Source: DASRWI01 sp035654655 (GTDB lineage: Bacteria > Bacteroidota > Ignavibacteria > Ignavibacteriales > Ignavibacteriaceae). From it: DNA of 64,000 nt. The stretch covers positions 1 through 64,000 of the forward strand of contig DASRWI010000018.1 in NCBI GenBank assembly GCA_035654655.1. The letters are read 5' to 3'. Shown here in pieces: positions 43,849 through 54,078 of the stretch. How positions within the stretch are numbered: the first letter of the stretch is position 1; every line of letters starts with the position of its first letter. The translations under genes were made by a program, and so were the position numbers. The notes below the pieces were generated by a model. It searched no databases. It was not told the DNA's origin and saw nothing but the letters and a program-made list of their open reading frames with translations.

Positions 43849-46800
43849 ATGATTAAAAGAATAATTTTTGTTTTTGTAATTTCTTGTATATCAATCTATG
43901 CACAGCTTGATCCTCAAATACAAAAATATAGAGATGAACCTAAAGGTGATATCCAGTACCGTAGAGAAGGTATAATGGATGGCAACCTCGTTAGAACTTT
44001 ATATTATAATAACGGTGAAGTTGGTCAATGGCCTCATCAACCTTCTGGAGAATGGCCAAAAGGTTCAGGACATTCATATCTTGATGGTGTTGCTACTCTT
44101 ATAGCTACGGAAATTACTGCACCTGGAAATAATCAAGTTGTTCATCCACTTGAAACTTCTTACAGGGAATGGATGGATCCACAACCTCCAATTGGTTTGG
44201 TAAAATGGGGTTTGGAACCTATCCCGGGATATATAAATCCTCAATCAAAAAAACCGGCATTAAACACAGACCCTTCAACATGGCCTTCATATTGGTCTGA
44301 TGCATTGTCATTAACTCCAGAATGGAATGGTTACTGGTATGGATATTTTGGAAGAGGAGTAACCAACTCTGACTTTGAAACTTTCTTCGCAATGGATGAC
44401 TCCAAAGATGAAGAATTTAAGAGATTACCATATAGTTATTATCCTTTAGCTTCAGATAGTATGAGAGGCGGCTTGGGATTAAGAGTTGAAATCAGAGGAT
44501 TCCAATGGTCTCACGTTTTGGCTGAAGATATAATTTTCTGGCATTATGACATTGTAAATATATCTGATTATGATTATCCACTTTCTGCATTTGGTTTTTA
44601 TACAGATTGCGGTGTTGGTGGTACTAACGATAGTGAAGATGATAATGCTGCTTATGATACCAGACTTGACCTTGCTTATGCTTATGATAGTAATGGTTTA
44701 GGTGTACCTGATGCCTGGAAGACTGGTTATTATGGATATGCATATCTTGAAAGTCCAGGTAATTGGAGCAATGGTTTTGATGATGATCAGGATGGAATGA
44801 TTGATGAAAAAAGAGATGACGGTATAGATAACGACCACGATTGGGTTGGTTATATGGATTTAAATGGTAATGGTAAGTGGGATGCAGACCAAAATGAACC
44901 TTTGAATAACGATGTTGGATATGATGGTGTTGGTCCTTTTGATCCTCAATATAATGGTCCTGATGCAGGTGAAGGTGATGGAATTCCTACTAATGGTGAA
45001 CCTAACTACGATAAAACTGATAAAGACGAATCTGACCAGATTGGTTTGACATCAGTTGCTATTTACAAATTAGGTCAAGGCGGTACCGGTGGTGGATGGG
45101 CAAAAGATGATGAAGCTATGTGGTTAAAAATGAGTTCAGCAACTTTTGATACTTCCATTCAAAGATCAAATATTTCGATGGTATTTGCGAGCGGTTTGTT
45201 CCCGTTAAAAGCAGGACAGAGAGAAAGATTCTCAATGGCATTAGTATTTGGTGAAAATCTTGAAGATATTATTTTTAATAAAGAAACCGTTCAGCAAATT
45301 TACAATGCTAACTATAACTTTTCTAAACCCCCTTACAAACCAAAATTAACAGCAATTCCCGGTGATGGTAAAGTTTTATTATACTGGGATAAGATAGCTG
45401 AACAATCAAGAGATCCTTTCTTGGGATATCAGGATAATGATCCTACAAAAGGTTATAAGAAAGACTTTGAAGGTTATTTAGTTTATAGAAGTACTGAAGC
45501 AGAATTTACAGATATTAAAATTATAACTGATTCAAAAGGATCTCCAATTTATTGGAAACCAATAGCTCAGTTTGATTTAATTGATTCTATTAAAGGTCCT
45601 GATCCTGTTGGTATAAACGGTGCAAGATTTTGGAGAGGTAGTAATACAGGACTTCAAAATGCTTATATCGATGAAGATGTACAAAATGGTCAAAGATATT
45701 ATTATGCATTAGTTTCTTATGATATGGGTGACCCTAATAAAGGTACAGCAGGACTGCAGCCATCAGAATGTACAAAAATCATTAGTGAAGATTTTTCCGG
45801 TAATATACAATTTATCGATATCAACTGTGCAGTTGTAACTCCTAATGCCCCTGCTGCAGGTTATGTTGCTCCACAAATAGTTGGTGATGTAAGCAGAGTT
45901 TCTGAAGGATTAGGAACAGGTTCATTAAATGTTATGGTATTTAATCCTTCTTTAATTCAGAGTAATGCAAGTTATCAAATAAGTTTTACTTCTGTTGCAG
46001 ATAGTTTTCCATCATATCATACTCAATCTTATAGCATTATTAGAACAAAAGATGGAGTTGTTGATACTTTAGAAAGAAATCTAGACAGTACATTTATGGG
46101 TGCTGAAAAATTCAGTCCTCCTTTTGATGGAATGACTTTATCTGTAGTGAATAATCCTAAAATTACAGTTGATACTTCAGGTTGGTTAGTTGGTACAAGT
46201 AATTTGAGAATAGATGTTAATGCAAATGCAGCTCAGGACCAAATTACCAAAATGTTGCCTTGGCCAGCTGATTATGAATTAACCTGGTATGACCAAATAG
46301 TAGATACAACTATTTATACAAAGATTCCAATTAATGTTAAAGCAAAGAATCTTACAACAGGCCAGGATGTAGAAATTTCATTAAGAGATTTTGATAGGTC
46401 TGCATCATTAACAATGGGAGATACAATTCAGATTATTGAATTCGTTGGTCCTCAATCAGTTGCAAATTATCGTGTGGCCTGGAATATTTCTTATAGATAC
46501 CCTCTGTTTGGAGATGCTGAATTACCAAAAGGAGGAGATAAATATTTTATAAGAACAAACAAACCTTTTAAGACAGATGATAAGTTTGTATTCTCTACAA
46601 AATCTGTTTCCTTAGATAAGGATTTAGCAAAAACTCAATTGAATAAAATAAATGTTGTGCCTAATCCTTATTTAGGTGCTGCAACCTGGGAAAGAAAAAA
46701 TCTAAACTCTACAGGAAGAGGAGATAGAAAGATTGATTTTATTAATCTTCCTCCACAGTGTACTGTTAGAATATATACTATGGCTGGTTCATTAGTTAAA

Positions 46801-46953
46801 ACCTTATACAAAGAAGATAATTTATCAGATGGTACATTATCCTGGGATTTAATTACTGAAGATGGAATGGATATAGCTTACGGAATCTATATTTATCACG
46901 TTGATGCTCCCGGTATAGGTGAACACATTGGCAAATTTGCAGTAATTAAGTAG
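43849..46953 (+). CDS. Large exported protein with acidic calcium-binding-like loops, function unknown
   Basis: 1034 residues with a signal peptide (MIKRIIFVFVISCISIYAQ). Residues ~305-390 contain several Asp/Asn-rich loops (FDDDQDGMIDEKRDDGIDNDHDW, DLNGNGKWDADQNEP) resembling EF-hand/thrombospondin-3-like calcium sites. A Fn3-like region (~500-640) follows. The last ~90 residues (NVVPNPYLG ... TVRIYTMAGSLVKTLYKEDN ... AYGIYIYHVDAPGIGEHIGKFAVIK) are a FlgD-like/T9SS-sorting-like end that lacks the NPFNP core. It lies between a TonB receptor and a PorV-like protein with 12- and 13-base gaps, so the three are one functional set. No known family named. Confidence 0.75.
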   Translation: MIKRIIFVFVISCISIYAQLDPQIQKYRDEPKGDIQYRREGIMDGNLVRTLYYNNGEVGQWPHQPSGEWPKGSGHSYLDGVATLIATEITAPGNNQVVHPLETSYREWMDPQPPIGLVKWGLEPIPGYINPQSKKPALNTDPSTWPSYWSDALSLTPEWNGYWYGYFGRGVTNSDFETFFAMDDSKDEEFKRLPYSYYPLASDSMRGGLGLRVEIRGFQWSHVLAEDIIFWHYDIVNISDYDYPLSAFGFYTDCGVGGTNDSEDDNAAYDTRLDLAYAYDSNGLGVPDAWKTGYYGYAYLESPGNWSNGFDDDQDGMIDEKRDDGIDNDHDWVGYMDLNGNGKWDADQNEPLNNDVGYDGVGPFDPQYNGPDAGEGDGIPTNGEPNYDKTDKDESDQIGLTSVAIYKLGQGGTGGGWAKDDEAMWLKMSSATFDTSIQRSNISMVFASGLFPLKAGQRERFSMALVFGENLEDIIFNKETVQQIYNANYNFSKPPYKPKLTAIPGDGKVLLYWDKIAEQSRDPFLGYQDNDPTKGYKKDFEGYLVYRSTEAEFTDIKIITDSKGSPIYWKPIAQFDLIDSIKGPDPVGINGARFWRGSNTGLQNAYIDEDVQNGQRYYYALVSYDMGDPNKGTAGLQPSECTKIISEDFSGNIQFIDINCAVVTPNAPAAGYVAPQIVGDVSRVSEGLGTGSLNVMVFNPSLIQSNASYQISFTSVADSFPSYHTQSYSIIRTKDGVVDTLERNLDSTFMGAEKFSPPFDGMTLSVVNNPKITVDTSGWLVGTSNLRIDVNANAAQDQITKMLPWPADYELTWYDQIVDTTIYTKIPINVKAKNLTTGQDVEISLRDFDRSASLTMGDTIQIIEFVGPQSVANYRVAWNISYRYPLFGDAELPKGGDKYFIRTNKPFKTDDKFVFSTKSVSLDKDLAKTQLNKINVVPNPYLGAATWERKNLNSTGRGDRKIDFINLPPQCTVRIYTMAGSLVKTLYKEDNLSDGTLSWDLITEDGMDIAYGIYIYHVDAPGIGEHIGKFAVIK

Positions 46954-46966
46954 TGGAGAAATAAAA

Positions 46967-47989
46967 ATGAAAAAAATATTAATAATAATTTTATTTGCTT
47001 CTGTTAATTTAATGTTTGCTCAAACATTTATTTCAGATGTATCTAAAAAAGGAACAACTGCTGCTACTTTCTTAAATATTGGACAAGGCGCAAGAGCAGT
47101 TGCTATGGGCTCTGCATTTGTTGGAGCTGCAAATGATTTAAGTTCAATTTACTGGAACCCTGCAGGTCTTGCAAAACTTGAGGGTGTTGGAGTAATGTTT
47201 GAACATACTAATTGGATTGCAGATGTAAAATATAACTTTGTTGCTGCTTCTTATAACATCGGTGACTTTGGTACTCTTGGTTTCAGTTTTACATCTTCAA
47301 GCATTGGAGAAATGAATGTTACTACAATCGAAGAACCAAATGGAACCGGTGAAACTTTTACCGCTACTGATGCAGCATTCTCCATTGCTTATGCAAAAGA
47401 TTTGACTGATAATTTCTCAATTGGATTTAATCCAAAAATCGTTTATCAGTCTCTATGGAAAATGAATGGTATGGCTTTCGCTATAGATCTGGGAGTTAAA
47501 TATGTTACTCCTTTCGATGGAATGATCCTGGCTATGGCTATTTCTAATTTTGGAACAAAAATGCAAATTACCGGTAATTCCAATCTTGTACTACACGACT
47601 TAGATCCATTTAACAGCGGTAATAATGGTAAGATCCCAGCATATCTTGAAACTGAACAATGGGCTTTGCCATTAAACTTCAGAGTAGGTGTTGCTTATCA
47701 GCCAATTAGAGATGATATGCATACTGTTACCATTGCTTTAGATGCTGCTCATCCAAATGATAACTATGAAAGTATCAATGCTGGTGCAGAATATACTTTT
47801 AATGACTTCATTTCAATAAGAGGTGGTTATAAAGCATTATTCTTAAAAGATTCTGAAGAAACATTTGCATTGGGATTTGGATTAAAGCAACTTCTTATTG
47901 GCAATGTCGCAGTTAAATTAGATTACGCATATCAGAATTTCGGAAGATTATCAGATATTCAAAAATTCACAATTGGAATGACATTCTAA
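46967..47989 (+). CDS. PorV/PorQ family outer-membrane protein
   Basis: 340 residues, signal peptide ending near MFAQ. The conserved N-terminal strand FLNIGQGARAVAMGSAFVGAANDLSSIYWNPAGLAKLEG is diagnostic of the PorV/PorQ (FadL-like barrel) family. PorV is the T9SS subunit that delivers cargo to the sortase PorU in characterised Bacteroidota; this copy is embedded among substrate and glycanase genes and may be a dedicated paralogue rather than the core subunit. GGAG lies 9 bases before the ATG. Its stop overlaps the GH9 start (TAATG). Confidence 0.85.
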   Translation: MKKILIIILFASVNLMFAQTFISDVSKKGTTAATFLNIGQGARAVAMGSAFVGAANDLSSIYWNPAGLAKLEGVGVMFEHTNWIADVKYNFVAASYNIGDFGTLGFSFTSSSIGEMNVTTIEEPNGTGETFTATDAAFSIAYAKDLTDNFSIGFNPKIVYQSLWKMNGMAFAIDLGVKYVTPFDGMILAMAISNFGTKMQITGNSNLVLHDLDPFNSGNNGKIPAYLETEQWALPLNFRVGVAYQPIRDDMHTVTIALDAAHPNDNYESINAGAEYTFNDFISIRGGYKALFLKDSEETFALGFGLKQLLIGNVAVKLDYAYQNFGRLSDIQKFTIGMTF

Positions 47990-49983
47990 TGAAAGTCCGG
48001 CATATTTTAATAATGTTGATTTTTCCTCTGCATTTATATGCCGGACAAATTTTTATTAATCAGGAAGGGTATTTGCCTAACCTGATTAAAAAATTTTATA
48101 CTAATACTTATTCAGATAGTTTTTTTGTAATAGAAAAATCTTCAGGTTTGACTTTCTTTTCAGGTACTTTAACCTTTAAAACTTCTAATGACCCTGCTAC
48201 TGGTTTACAAATTTATTATGGCGATTTTACATCATTAACAAGAACAGGTGAGTACTTTTTAAAAACATCCAATGGAGATACAAGTTTTACTTTCAAAATA
48301 AGCAACTCTGTTTATCACGATGCTTTTTATAAAAGTTTAAAAGGTTTTTATTTCCAAAGATGTGGAACAGCATTGTTAAGTTCAAATGCAGGAATTTATA
48401 ATAGATTAAAATGCCATAACGCAGACGGCTTCTTTCATCCCTCTTCAGGTAACACAGGTTATTTAGCAAATACCGGAGGATGGCATGATGCTGGTGATTT
48501 TGGTAAATATGTAGTCAATGCCGGTATTACTGTTGGTACTCTTTTAATGGCATATGAACTGTACCCTCAAATATTTTCTCCAGATGATTTGAACATTCCT
48601 GAAAGTAATAATAGCATACCTGATATTCTTGATGAAGTTAAATATGAACTTGATTGGCTTTTAAAAATGCAATCTCCAAATGGAGGAGTTTACTTTAAAC
48701 TGACTAAAGAGCAGTTTGAAGGTTTTATTATGCCTTCTCAAGATAGCGGGACAAGATATGTATATACTTTATCCACTACAGCAACAGGTAATTTTGCTGC
48801 TGTAATGGCAAGAGCATATAGATTATTTTCTTTATATGATACTTCATATGCTAACAAATGTCTCAATGCAGCAAAATCAGCTTTTGTTTATTTAACTCAA
48901 AATACTTCTATTGTTCCAACTGGTGGTTTTAGAAATCCTTCAGGTACAGCAACAGGAGAGTATGGAGATACTGATGATAGAGATGAAAGATTATGGGCTG
49001 CAGCAGAATTATTTGAATCAACAGGAGCAGCATCTTACAATACTTATTACTTAAGCCATTATAATGAAGCTTCATTAATTTCAGCAATGAACTGGAATAA
49101 TGTAAGATGTATGGCAAATCTAACTTATCTGTTTGGGAAAACAACAGGTAGTTCTCAAAATACTAAAGATGCAATTAAAACTTCGTTAATAAGTTTTTGT
49201 AATAACCTTTTAACCGCAGCTAATGCTGATGGTTTTAATATTACACTCAGTCAATATAATTGGGGCAGTAATTCAGATGTACTTAATAGAGCAATCATTT
49301 TATTATTAGGTTATAAACTTACAAATACGGAAAATTATTTGAGAACAGCATTAGACCAATTTAATTATACACTTGGAACTAATGCTCATAATATATCTTT
49401 TATTACTGGTGTTGGAGATAAATCAGTTATGTTTCCTCATCATAGACCATCAGGAGCAGATAATATTATAAATCCGGTTCCTGGTTTGATTGCAGGTGGA
49501 CCGGATGAATATTTAAATGACCCGGTTTTACAGCAGCATTATAATACAAATACTCCTCCAGCATTATGTTATATAGATGATCAGGGTAGTTATGCTTCAA
49601 ATGAAATTTGCATTAATTGGAATGCTCCCTTAGTTTTTGTTGCCGGGTTTTTTAACCAATATGACATTACTTCTATTAATGAAAAAAAAGATGAAACTTT
49701 AAACTATAAGATTCATCTTGAACAAAATTATCCTAATCCCTTTAACAGTACCACAATTATAAAATTTAATTTAGCTGAAAGAAGCTATGTAAACTTTTCT
49801 ATTTATAATATAAATGGAGAAGAAATTTTTAATAAAAGCTTTAGTAATTTATCTGCAGGTGAAAATACTATTGCATGGAATGGTGTAGATAATTACGGTA
49901 AAAGCATTAGCTCAGGTGTTTACTTATGCAGAGTTGAAGGTGCAGGTAGTTTCGATACAAAAAAAATTGTTCTAATGAAATGA
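47989..49983 (+). CDS. T9SS-exported GH9 endoglucanase
   Basis: 664 residues, signal peptide MKVRHILIMLIFPLHLYA. An N-terminal CelD-type Ig-like domain (~20-105) precedes the (alpha/alpha)6 barrel. GH9 landmarks are GGWHDAGDFGKYVVNAGITVG with the catalytic Asp pair, HHRPSGAD with the HR motif, and the catalytic acid in NEICINWNAPLVFVAGF. A T9SS sorting domain follows (NYPNPFNSTTIIKF). It should hydrolyse beta-1,4 linkages in cellulose or mixed-linkage glucan outside the cell. The start codon overlaps the stop of the PorV-like gene by one base. Confidence 0.93.
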   Translation: MKVRHILIMLIFPLHLYAGQIFINQEGYLPNLIKKFYTNTYSDSFFVIEKSSGLTFFSGTLTFKTSNDPATGLQIYYGDFTSLTRTGEYFLKTSNGDTSFTFKISNSVYHDAFYKSLKGFYFQRCGTALLSSNAGIYNRLKCHNADGFFHPSSGNTGYLANTGGWHDAGDFGKYVVNAGITVGTLLMAYELYPQIFSPDDLNIPESNNSIPDILDEVKYELDWLLKMQSPNGGVYFKLTKEQFEGFIMPSQDSGTRYVYTLSTTATGNFAAVMARAYRLFSLYDTSYANKCLNAAKSAFVYLTQNTSIVPTGGFRNPSGTATGEYGDTDDRDERLWAAAELFESTGAASYNTYYLSHYNEASLISAMNWNNVRCMANLTYLFGKTTGSSQNTKDAIKTSLISFCNNLLTAANADGFNITLSQYNWGSNSDVLNRAIILLLGYKLTNTENYLRTALDQFNYTLGTNAHNISFITGVGDKSVMFPHHRPSGADNIINPVPGLIAGGPDEYLNDPVLQQHYNTNTPPALCYIDDQGSYASNEICINWNAPLVFVAGFFNQYDITSINEKKDETLNYKIHLEQNYPNPFNSTTIIKFNLAERSYVNFSIYNINGEEIFNKSFSNLSAGENTIAWNGVDNYGKSISSGVYLCRVEGAGSFDTKKIVLMK

Positions 49984-51779
49984 ATCTAAATATGAAAAAA
50001 ATTTTTTTGACTTTGTTTATTGGCCTGGTTACAATAACATTAAATGCTAAAGATTTTAAGGGTGCTGAATATAGAACTAAGGGTGCTTATTTGTATGGAA
50101 GATTTGAAACTAAAATGAAATCTCCTGCAAAAGAAGGGATTCTCGCTTCCTTTTTTACTTATCACGAAATTGCAGGAATTCAGGACTGGAATGAAATTGA
50201 TATTGAGATTCTTGGAAGATATAAGGATGATGTTCAATTCAATGCTATTACTCCTAATCAAATAAATCATGTAAGACATCAATTTACTCCGTTTGATCCC
50301 TCAGTAGACTATCATGTTTATGCTTTTGAATGGACTCCAAACTACATTGCATGGTTCATCGATGGAACTGAGGTTTATAGGCAAACAGGCGAACACATTG
50401 CTACTATGAATAAAGCTCAAAAGATAATGATGAATATATGGAATCCTGCTTTTGTAAATTGGGCTGGAAGATGGAATCCTGAGATATTACCTGCATTTGC
50501 CTACTATGATTATGTAAGTTATTATTCATATGCACCTGGTACTGGTAATTACGGTACAAATAATAATTTTAAACACGAATGGACAGATAATTTTGACTCT
50601 TGGGATCAGGTCAGATGGGAAAAGGGAACACATACCTGGAGTGGTAATAATTGTGACTTTGTTACTAATAATATAGTCTTCAGTGATGGTAAAATGATTC
50701 TTTGCTTGACTGATGCAGTCTATCTTGGTTTTCAGGATAAAAAAGCTCCTTTTGTTTTATGGGGTAGGATGAATAACTTCAACACTGTTACAGTTAAATT
50801 TTCTGAAGAAATTGATAGTTTAACAGGAAATACCAAAGGGAATTATATTATTCCTGGAGCAACTGTCAACGAAGTTAAATTTCTTGAAGATAGAACTACC
50901 GTTCAATTAAAAACTTCAACCATTGATACAGCTATAGAAAATATTGTTATAGGAGCAAGGATAAAAGACCTTTATGGTAATACAATGCCAACTAAATCCA
51001 CTCCACTATTTGAGCCGAAATCATTTACATATCCTATCAAAATAAATTCCGGTGGTCCATCCGTACTTGGATATTTAGCAGAGAAGGAATGGAATGAAAC
51101 AACTGAATATGGTTATGAGGATGGTGCTTCATCAATATTTTCCTCTACTCTGCAGATAAATGGAACTGAAGAAGATGTAATTTATCAAAGTGAAAGACAC
51201 ACGTTAGCTTCAACAAGAGTAAGAGTTCCTGATGGAGTATATAAAGTTAGATTAATGTTTGCAGAAAATTATTTTACTTCTCCTACACAAAGAATATTCG
51301 ATGTTTTTCTTGAGGATAGTTTAGTTATAAATAATTTGGATATCTATCAGACGGTAGGAAAAAATACAGCTTTAAATAAAGAATATACAATTCAAATAAG
51401 TGATGGAATAATTGATATTCATTTCTGTGCGGAAGTTGATAATCCAATCTTAAATGGACTATACATTGAACAAATATCAACAGGTATTAATGAAGGTAAA
51501 GTTTTAGAAAAAGACTTCCAGCTTTATCAGAACTATCCAAATCCTTTCAATGGAACAACTGTAATACGTTATTATCTAAATGGTTCTAAAGAATTAAAAT
51601 TTCAGGTATATAATACTTTAGGACAAATTGTTTACTCTGAAAATCTGAGTTCGAAGAATACTGGTAACAATGAAATTGTATTAAATACAAATAAGTTAAA
51701 CCTAAGCTCAGGAGTATATTTTTATTCTATAAATGGGGACGATCAAAAACAAATTAAAAAATTAATATTACTTAAATGA
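49980..51779 (+). CDS. T9SS-exported GH16 beta-glucanase with malectin-like domain
   Basis: 599 residues; signal segment 5-22 (an ATG at 49992, MKKIFL, is an alternative start). GH16 domain ~25-185 with the catalytic ExDxxE motif as NEIDIE (Glu72, Asp74, Glu76), of the lichenase type, which lacks the extra Met seen in laminarinases. A linker region (~190-350) contains a Big-like segment. A malectin domain lies at ~350-500 (YPIKINSGGPSVLGYLAEKEWNE ... RVPDGVYKVRLMFAENYF), a known binder of glucose oligomers. The end is a T9SS domain (NYPNPFNGTTVIRY). ATGA overlap with the GH9 gene. Confidence 0.92.
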   Translation: MNLNMKKIFLTLFIGLVTITLNAKDFKGAEYRTKGAYLYGRFETKMKSPAKEGILASFFTYHEIAGIQDWNEIDIEILGRYKDDVQFNAITPNQINHVRHQFTPFDPSVDYHVYAFEWTPNYIAWFIDGTEVYRQTGEHIATMNKAQKIMMNIWNPAFVNWAGRWNPEILPAFAYYDYVSYYSYAPGTGNYGTNNNFKHEWTDNFDSWDQVRWEKGTHTWSGNNCDFVTNNIVFSDGKMILCLTDAVYLGFQDKKAPFVLWGRMNNFNTVTVKFSEEIDSLTGNTKGNYIIPGATVNEVKFLEDRTTVQLKTSTIDTAIENIVIGARIKDLYGNTMPTKSTPLFEPKSFTYPIKINSGGPSVLGYLAEKEWNETTEYGYEDGASSIFSSTLQINGTEEDVIYQSERHTLASTRVRVPDGVYKVRLMFAENYFTSPTQRIFDVFLEDSLVINNLDIYQTVGKNTALNKEYTIQISDGIIDIHFCAEVDNPILNGLYIEQISTGINEGKVLEKDFQLYQNYPNPFNGTTVIRYYLNGSKELKFQVYNTLGQIVYSENLSSKNTGNNEIVLNTNKLNLSSGVYFYSINGDDQKQIKKLILLK

Positions 51780-51802
51780 TAAATTATATGAACAGGTTAA
51801 TA

Positions 51803-54028
51803 ATGAAAAAATTCCTTACAATCAGTATTACCTTAATGGTTTGTATTTTTTCAATTGGATGGAATACACCTAAGGAAAAAACATCGGAACAAAAAGTAAA
51901 AGAATTACTTTCAAAGATGACTTTGGAAGAAAAAGTTGGGCAAATGACTCAAGTTACTATTCAAGCAATTTCAAAAACACAAGGCACTACAAACCAAAAT
52001 CATCAACTTGATTTAACAAAACTTGAAGAAGCAGTTGTAAAATATAAAGTTGGTTCTGTTCTCAATGTTTGGGATGTTGCTCATTCAGTAGAATATTGGA
52101 ATGAAGTTATATCTAAAATTCAAGATGCCGCTCTCAATAAAACAAAATTAAAAATTCCTGTTTTATACGGAATAGATGCTATTCACGGAGCTACATATAC
52201 AAAAGGTTCAACCTTATTTCCACAATCAATAGGAATGGCTGCAACCTTCAATACAGATTTAATTAAGAAAGCTGGAGAAATAACGGCAGCTGAAATTAAA
52301 GCTTCAGGTATTTCCTGGAATTTTAATCCTGTTATGGATATTGGCAGACAACCGTTGTGGCCAAGACTTTGGGAAACATTTGGTGAAGATGTTTACTTAG
52401 CACAACAAATGGGAAAAAACTTAATCATCGGCCAGCAGCAATCAGGGTATAAAGTTGCAGTTTGTTTAAAACACTTTGCAGGTTATGGTCTTCCAATGAA
52501 TGGGAAAGACAGAACTCCAGCTTGGATATCTGAAAGAATGATGAAAGAATATGTTCTTCCTCCATTCCAAGCAGGAATAGATGCTGGTGCTCCAACTATT
52601 ATGGTAAACTCTGGAGAAGTTGATGGAATACCTTCACATTCAGATTATCATTTATTAACAGAAATTTTAAGAAATGAAATGAAATTTAAGGGCTTTGTAG
52701 TATCTGATTGGGAAGATATTAAAAGACTTTACACAAGAGATAAAGTTGCAGATTCTCCTGAAGAAGCAGTAAGAATGGCTGTTATGGCTGGTGTTGATAT
52801 GAGTATGGTACCTTATGATTTCACGTTTTATGATATATTACTTAAGCTTGTTAAAGATGGCAAAGTACCGATGAAGAGAATTGATGAAGCTGTATCAAGA
52901 ATCTTAAAAGTAAAATTTGACCTTGGTTTATTTGACAATCCTTATCAGGAAGCTGCATTAAGAAATAAATTTGCTACTGAAGAAAGCAAAAATATAAATC
53001 AACAAGCTGCAAATGAATCGATAATTCTTGTAAAAAATGATAACAATATTCTTCCTTTATCAAAAGACAAAAAAATCTTAGTAACAGGTCCTACTGCTAA
53101 TATGCTATCTGTTTTAAATGGTGGATGGACAATTACCTGGCAGGGAAATGAAGAAACTTTATATCCTCAGGAAAAAAATACCGTATTAGAAGCAGTTATT
53201 GAAAAAGTTGGAAAAGATAATGTTAAATATGTTGAAGGAACTGGCTTTGATAAAGATATTAATACTGTTGACGCAGTGAATTCTGCAAAAGATGTTGATG
53301 TCGTTCTTTTATGCTTAGGTGAAAAAGCTTATTGCGAAACTCCAGGAAACATTAATGACCTTACATTAGATGAAGCTCAATTAAATTTAGCATCAGAATT
53401 AATTAAGACTGGAAAACCTGTAATAGTTCTTATGCTTGAAGGCAGACCAAGAATTATCAGAAAAATTGTTGATGGTTCTAATGCAATTTTAGTAGGTTTA
53501 TTACCTGGTATGGAAGGTGGAAATGCAGCAGCAAATATATTATTTGGAGATGCTAACCCAAGTGGTAAATTACCAATAACTTATCCAAAATATCCAAATG
53601 CAATTTATCATTATGATTATAAACCATTAGAAAATTTTGACGGTATGTCATACGATCCTCAATGGGGATTTGGTTATGGTTTAAGTTATACAACATTTTC
53701 AGTTTCTGATCTTAAGATTGATAAAGATAAAATTAATAAAACTGATAATATCAAAGTTACTGTAAATGTTAAGAACGCTGGTGAAAAAGCAGGTAAAGAA
53801 GTTGTTCAGCTTTATTTAACAGATTTATATGGTTCAGTATCAAGACCAGTTAAACAGCTTAAAGGATTTAAAAAGGTTGCATTGAATCCTGGTGAAGTTA
53901 AAACTGTTGAGTTCACAATTGAACCGGAGCATCTTTCATTTATTGGAAGAGATAATAAAAGAATAATTGAAGCAGGTGACTTTAAAGTTACAGTAGGAAA
54001 TCTTGAAAAATCTTTTTCTGTAAAATAA
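51803..54028 (+). CDS. GH3 beta-glucosidase, exported
   Basis: 741 residues from the ATG at 51803, which has AGG 6 bases upstream and a clean signal (MKKFLTISITLMVCIFSIGW); an ATG at 51776 overlapping the GH16 stop adds nine residues. GH3 N-domain with KHFAGYG and nucleophile Asp302 in FVVSDWEDIKRLY; C-domain with the acid/base region (NDNNILPLSKDKKILVTGPTAN ... CLGEKAYCETPGNINDL) and a Fn3-like end (GEKAGKEVVQLYLTDLYGSVSRPVKQLKGFKKV). It resembles the BglX/ExoI type that trims gluco-oligosaccharides. No T9SS domain, so likely periplasmic. A strong terminator follows. Confidence 0.93.
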   Translation: MKKFLTISITLMVCIFSIGWNTPKEKTSEQKVKELLSKMTLEEKVGQMTQVTIQAISKTQGTTNQNHQLDLTKLEEAVVKYKVGSVLNVWDVAHSVEYWNEVISKIQDAALNKTKLKIPVLYGIDAIHGATYTKGSTLFPQSIGMAATFNTDLIKKAGEITAAEIKASGISWNFNPVMDIGRQPLWPRLWETFGEDVYLAQQMGKNLIIGQQQSGYKVAVCLKHFAGYGLPMNGKDRTPAWISERMMKEYVLPPFQAGIDAGAPTIMVNSGEVDGIPSHSDYHLLTEILRNEMKFKGFVVSDWEDIKRLYTRDKVADSPEEAVRMAVMAGVDMSMVPYDFTFYDILLKLVKDGKVPMKRIDEAVSRILKVKFDLGLFDNPYQEAALRNKFATEESKNINQQAANESIILVKNDNNILPLSKDKKILVTGPTANMLSVLNGGWTITWQGNEETLYPQEKNTVLEAVIEKVGKDNVKYVEGTGFDKDINTVDAVNSAKDVDVVLLCLGEKAYCETPGNINDLTLDEAQLNLASELIKTGKPVIVLMLEGRPRIIRKIVDGSNAILVGLLPGMEGGNAAANILFGDANPSGKLPITYPKYPNAIYHYDYKPLENFDGMSYDPQWGFGYGLSYTTFSVSDLKIDKDKINKTDNIKVTVNVKNAGEKAGKEVVQLYLTDLYGSVSRPVKQLKGFKKVALNPGEVKTVEFTIEPEHLSFIGRDNKRIIEAGDFKVTVGNLEKSFSVK

Positions 54029-54039
54029 TAATAAATTTT

Positions 54040-54066
54040 AACCGGGACCTTGTGTCCCGGTTTTTT
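54040..54066 (+). terminator. Rho-independent terminator after the GH3 gene
   Basis: 9-bp stem AACCGGGAC / GTCCCGGTT, loop CTTGT, T-run of six. It separates the symporter-to-GH3 unit from the GH16/GH3 pair. Confidence 0.9.
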
Positions 54067-54078
54067 AAAGGATTAACT

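Noticed and set aside
44760..45020. Dockerin-like module in the 1034-residue protein
   Set aside because: The Asp-rich loops resemble calcium sites, but the paired 22-residue dockerin repeat spacing is not present.
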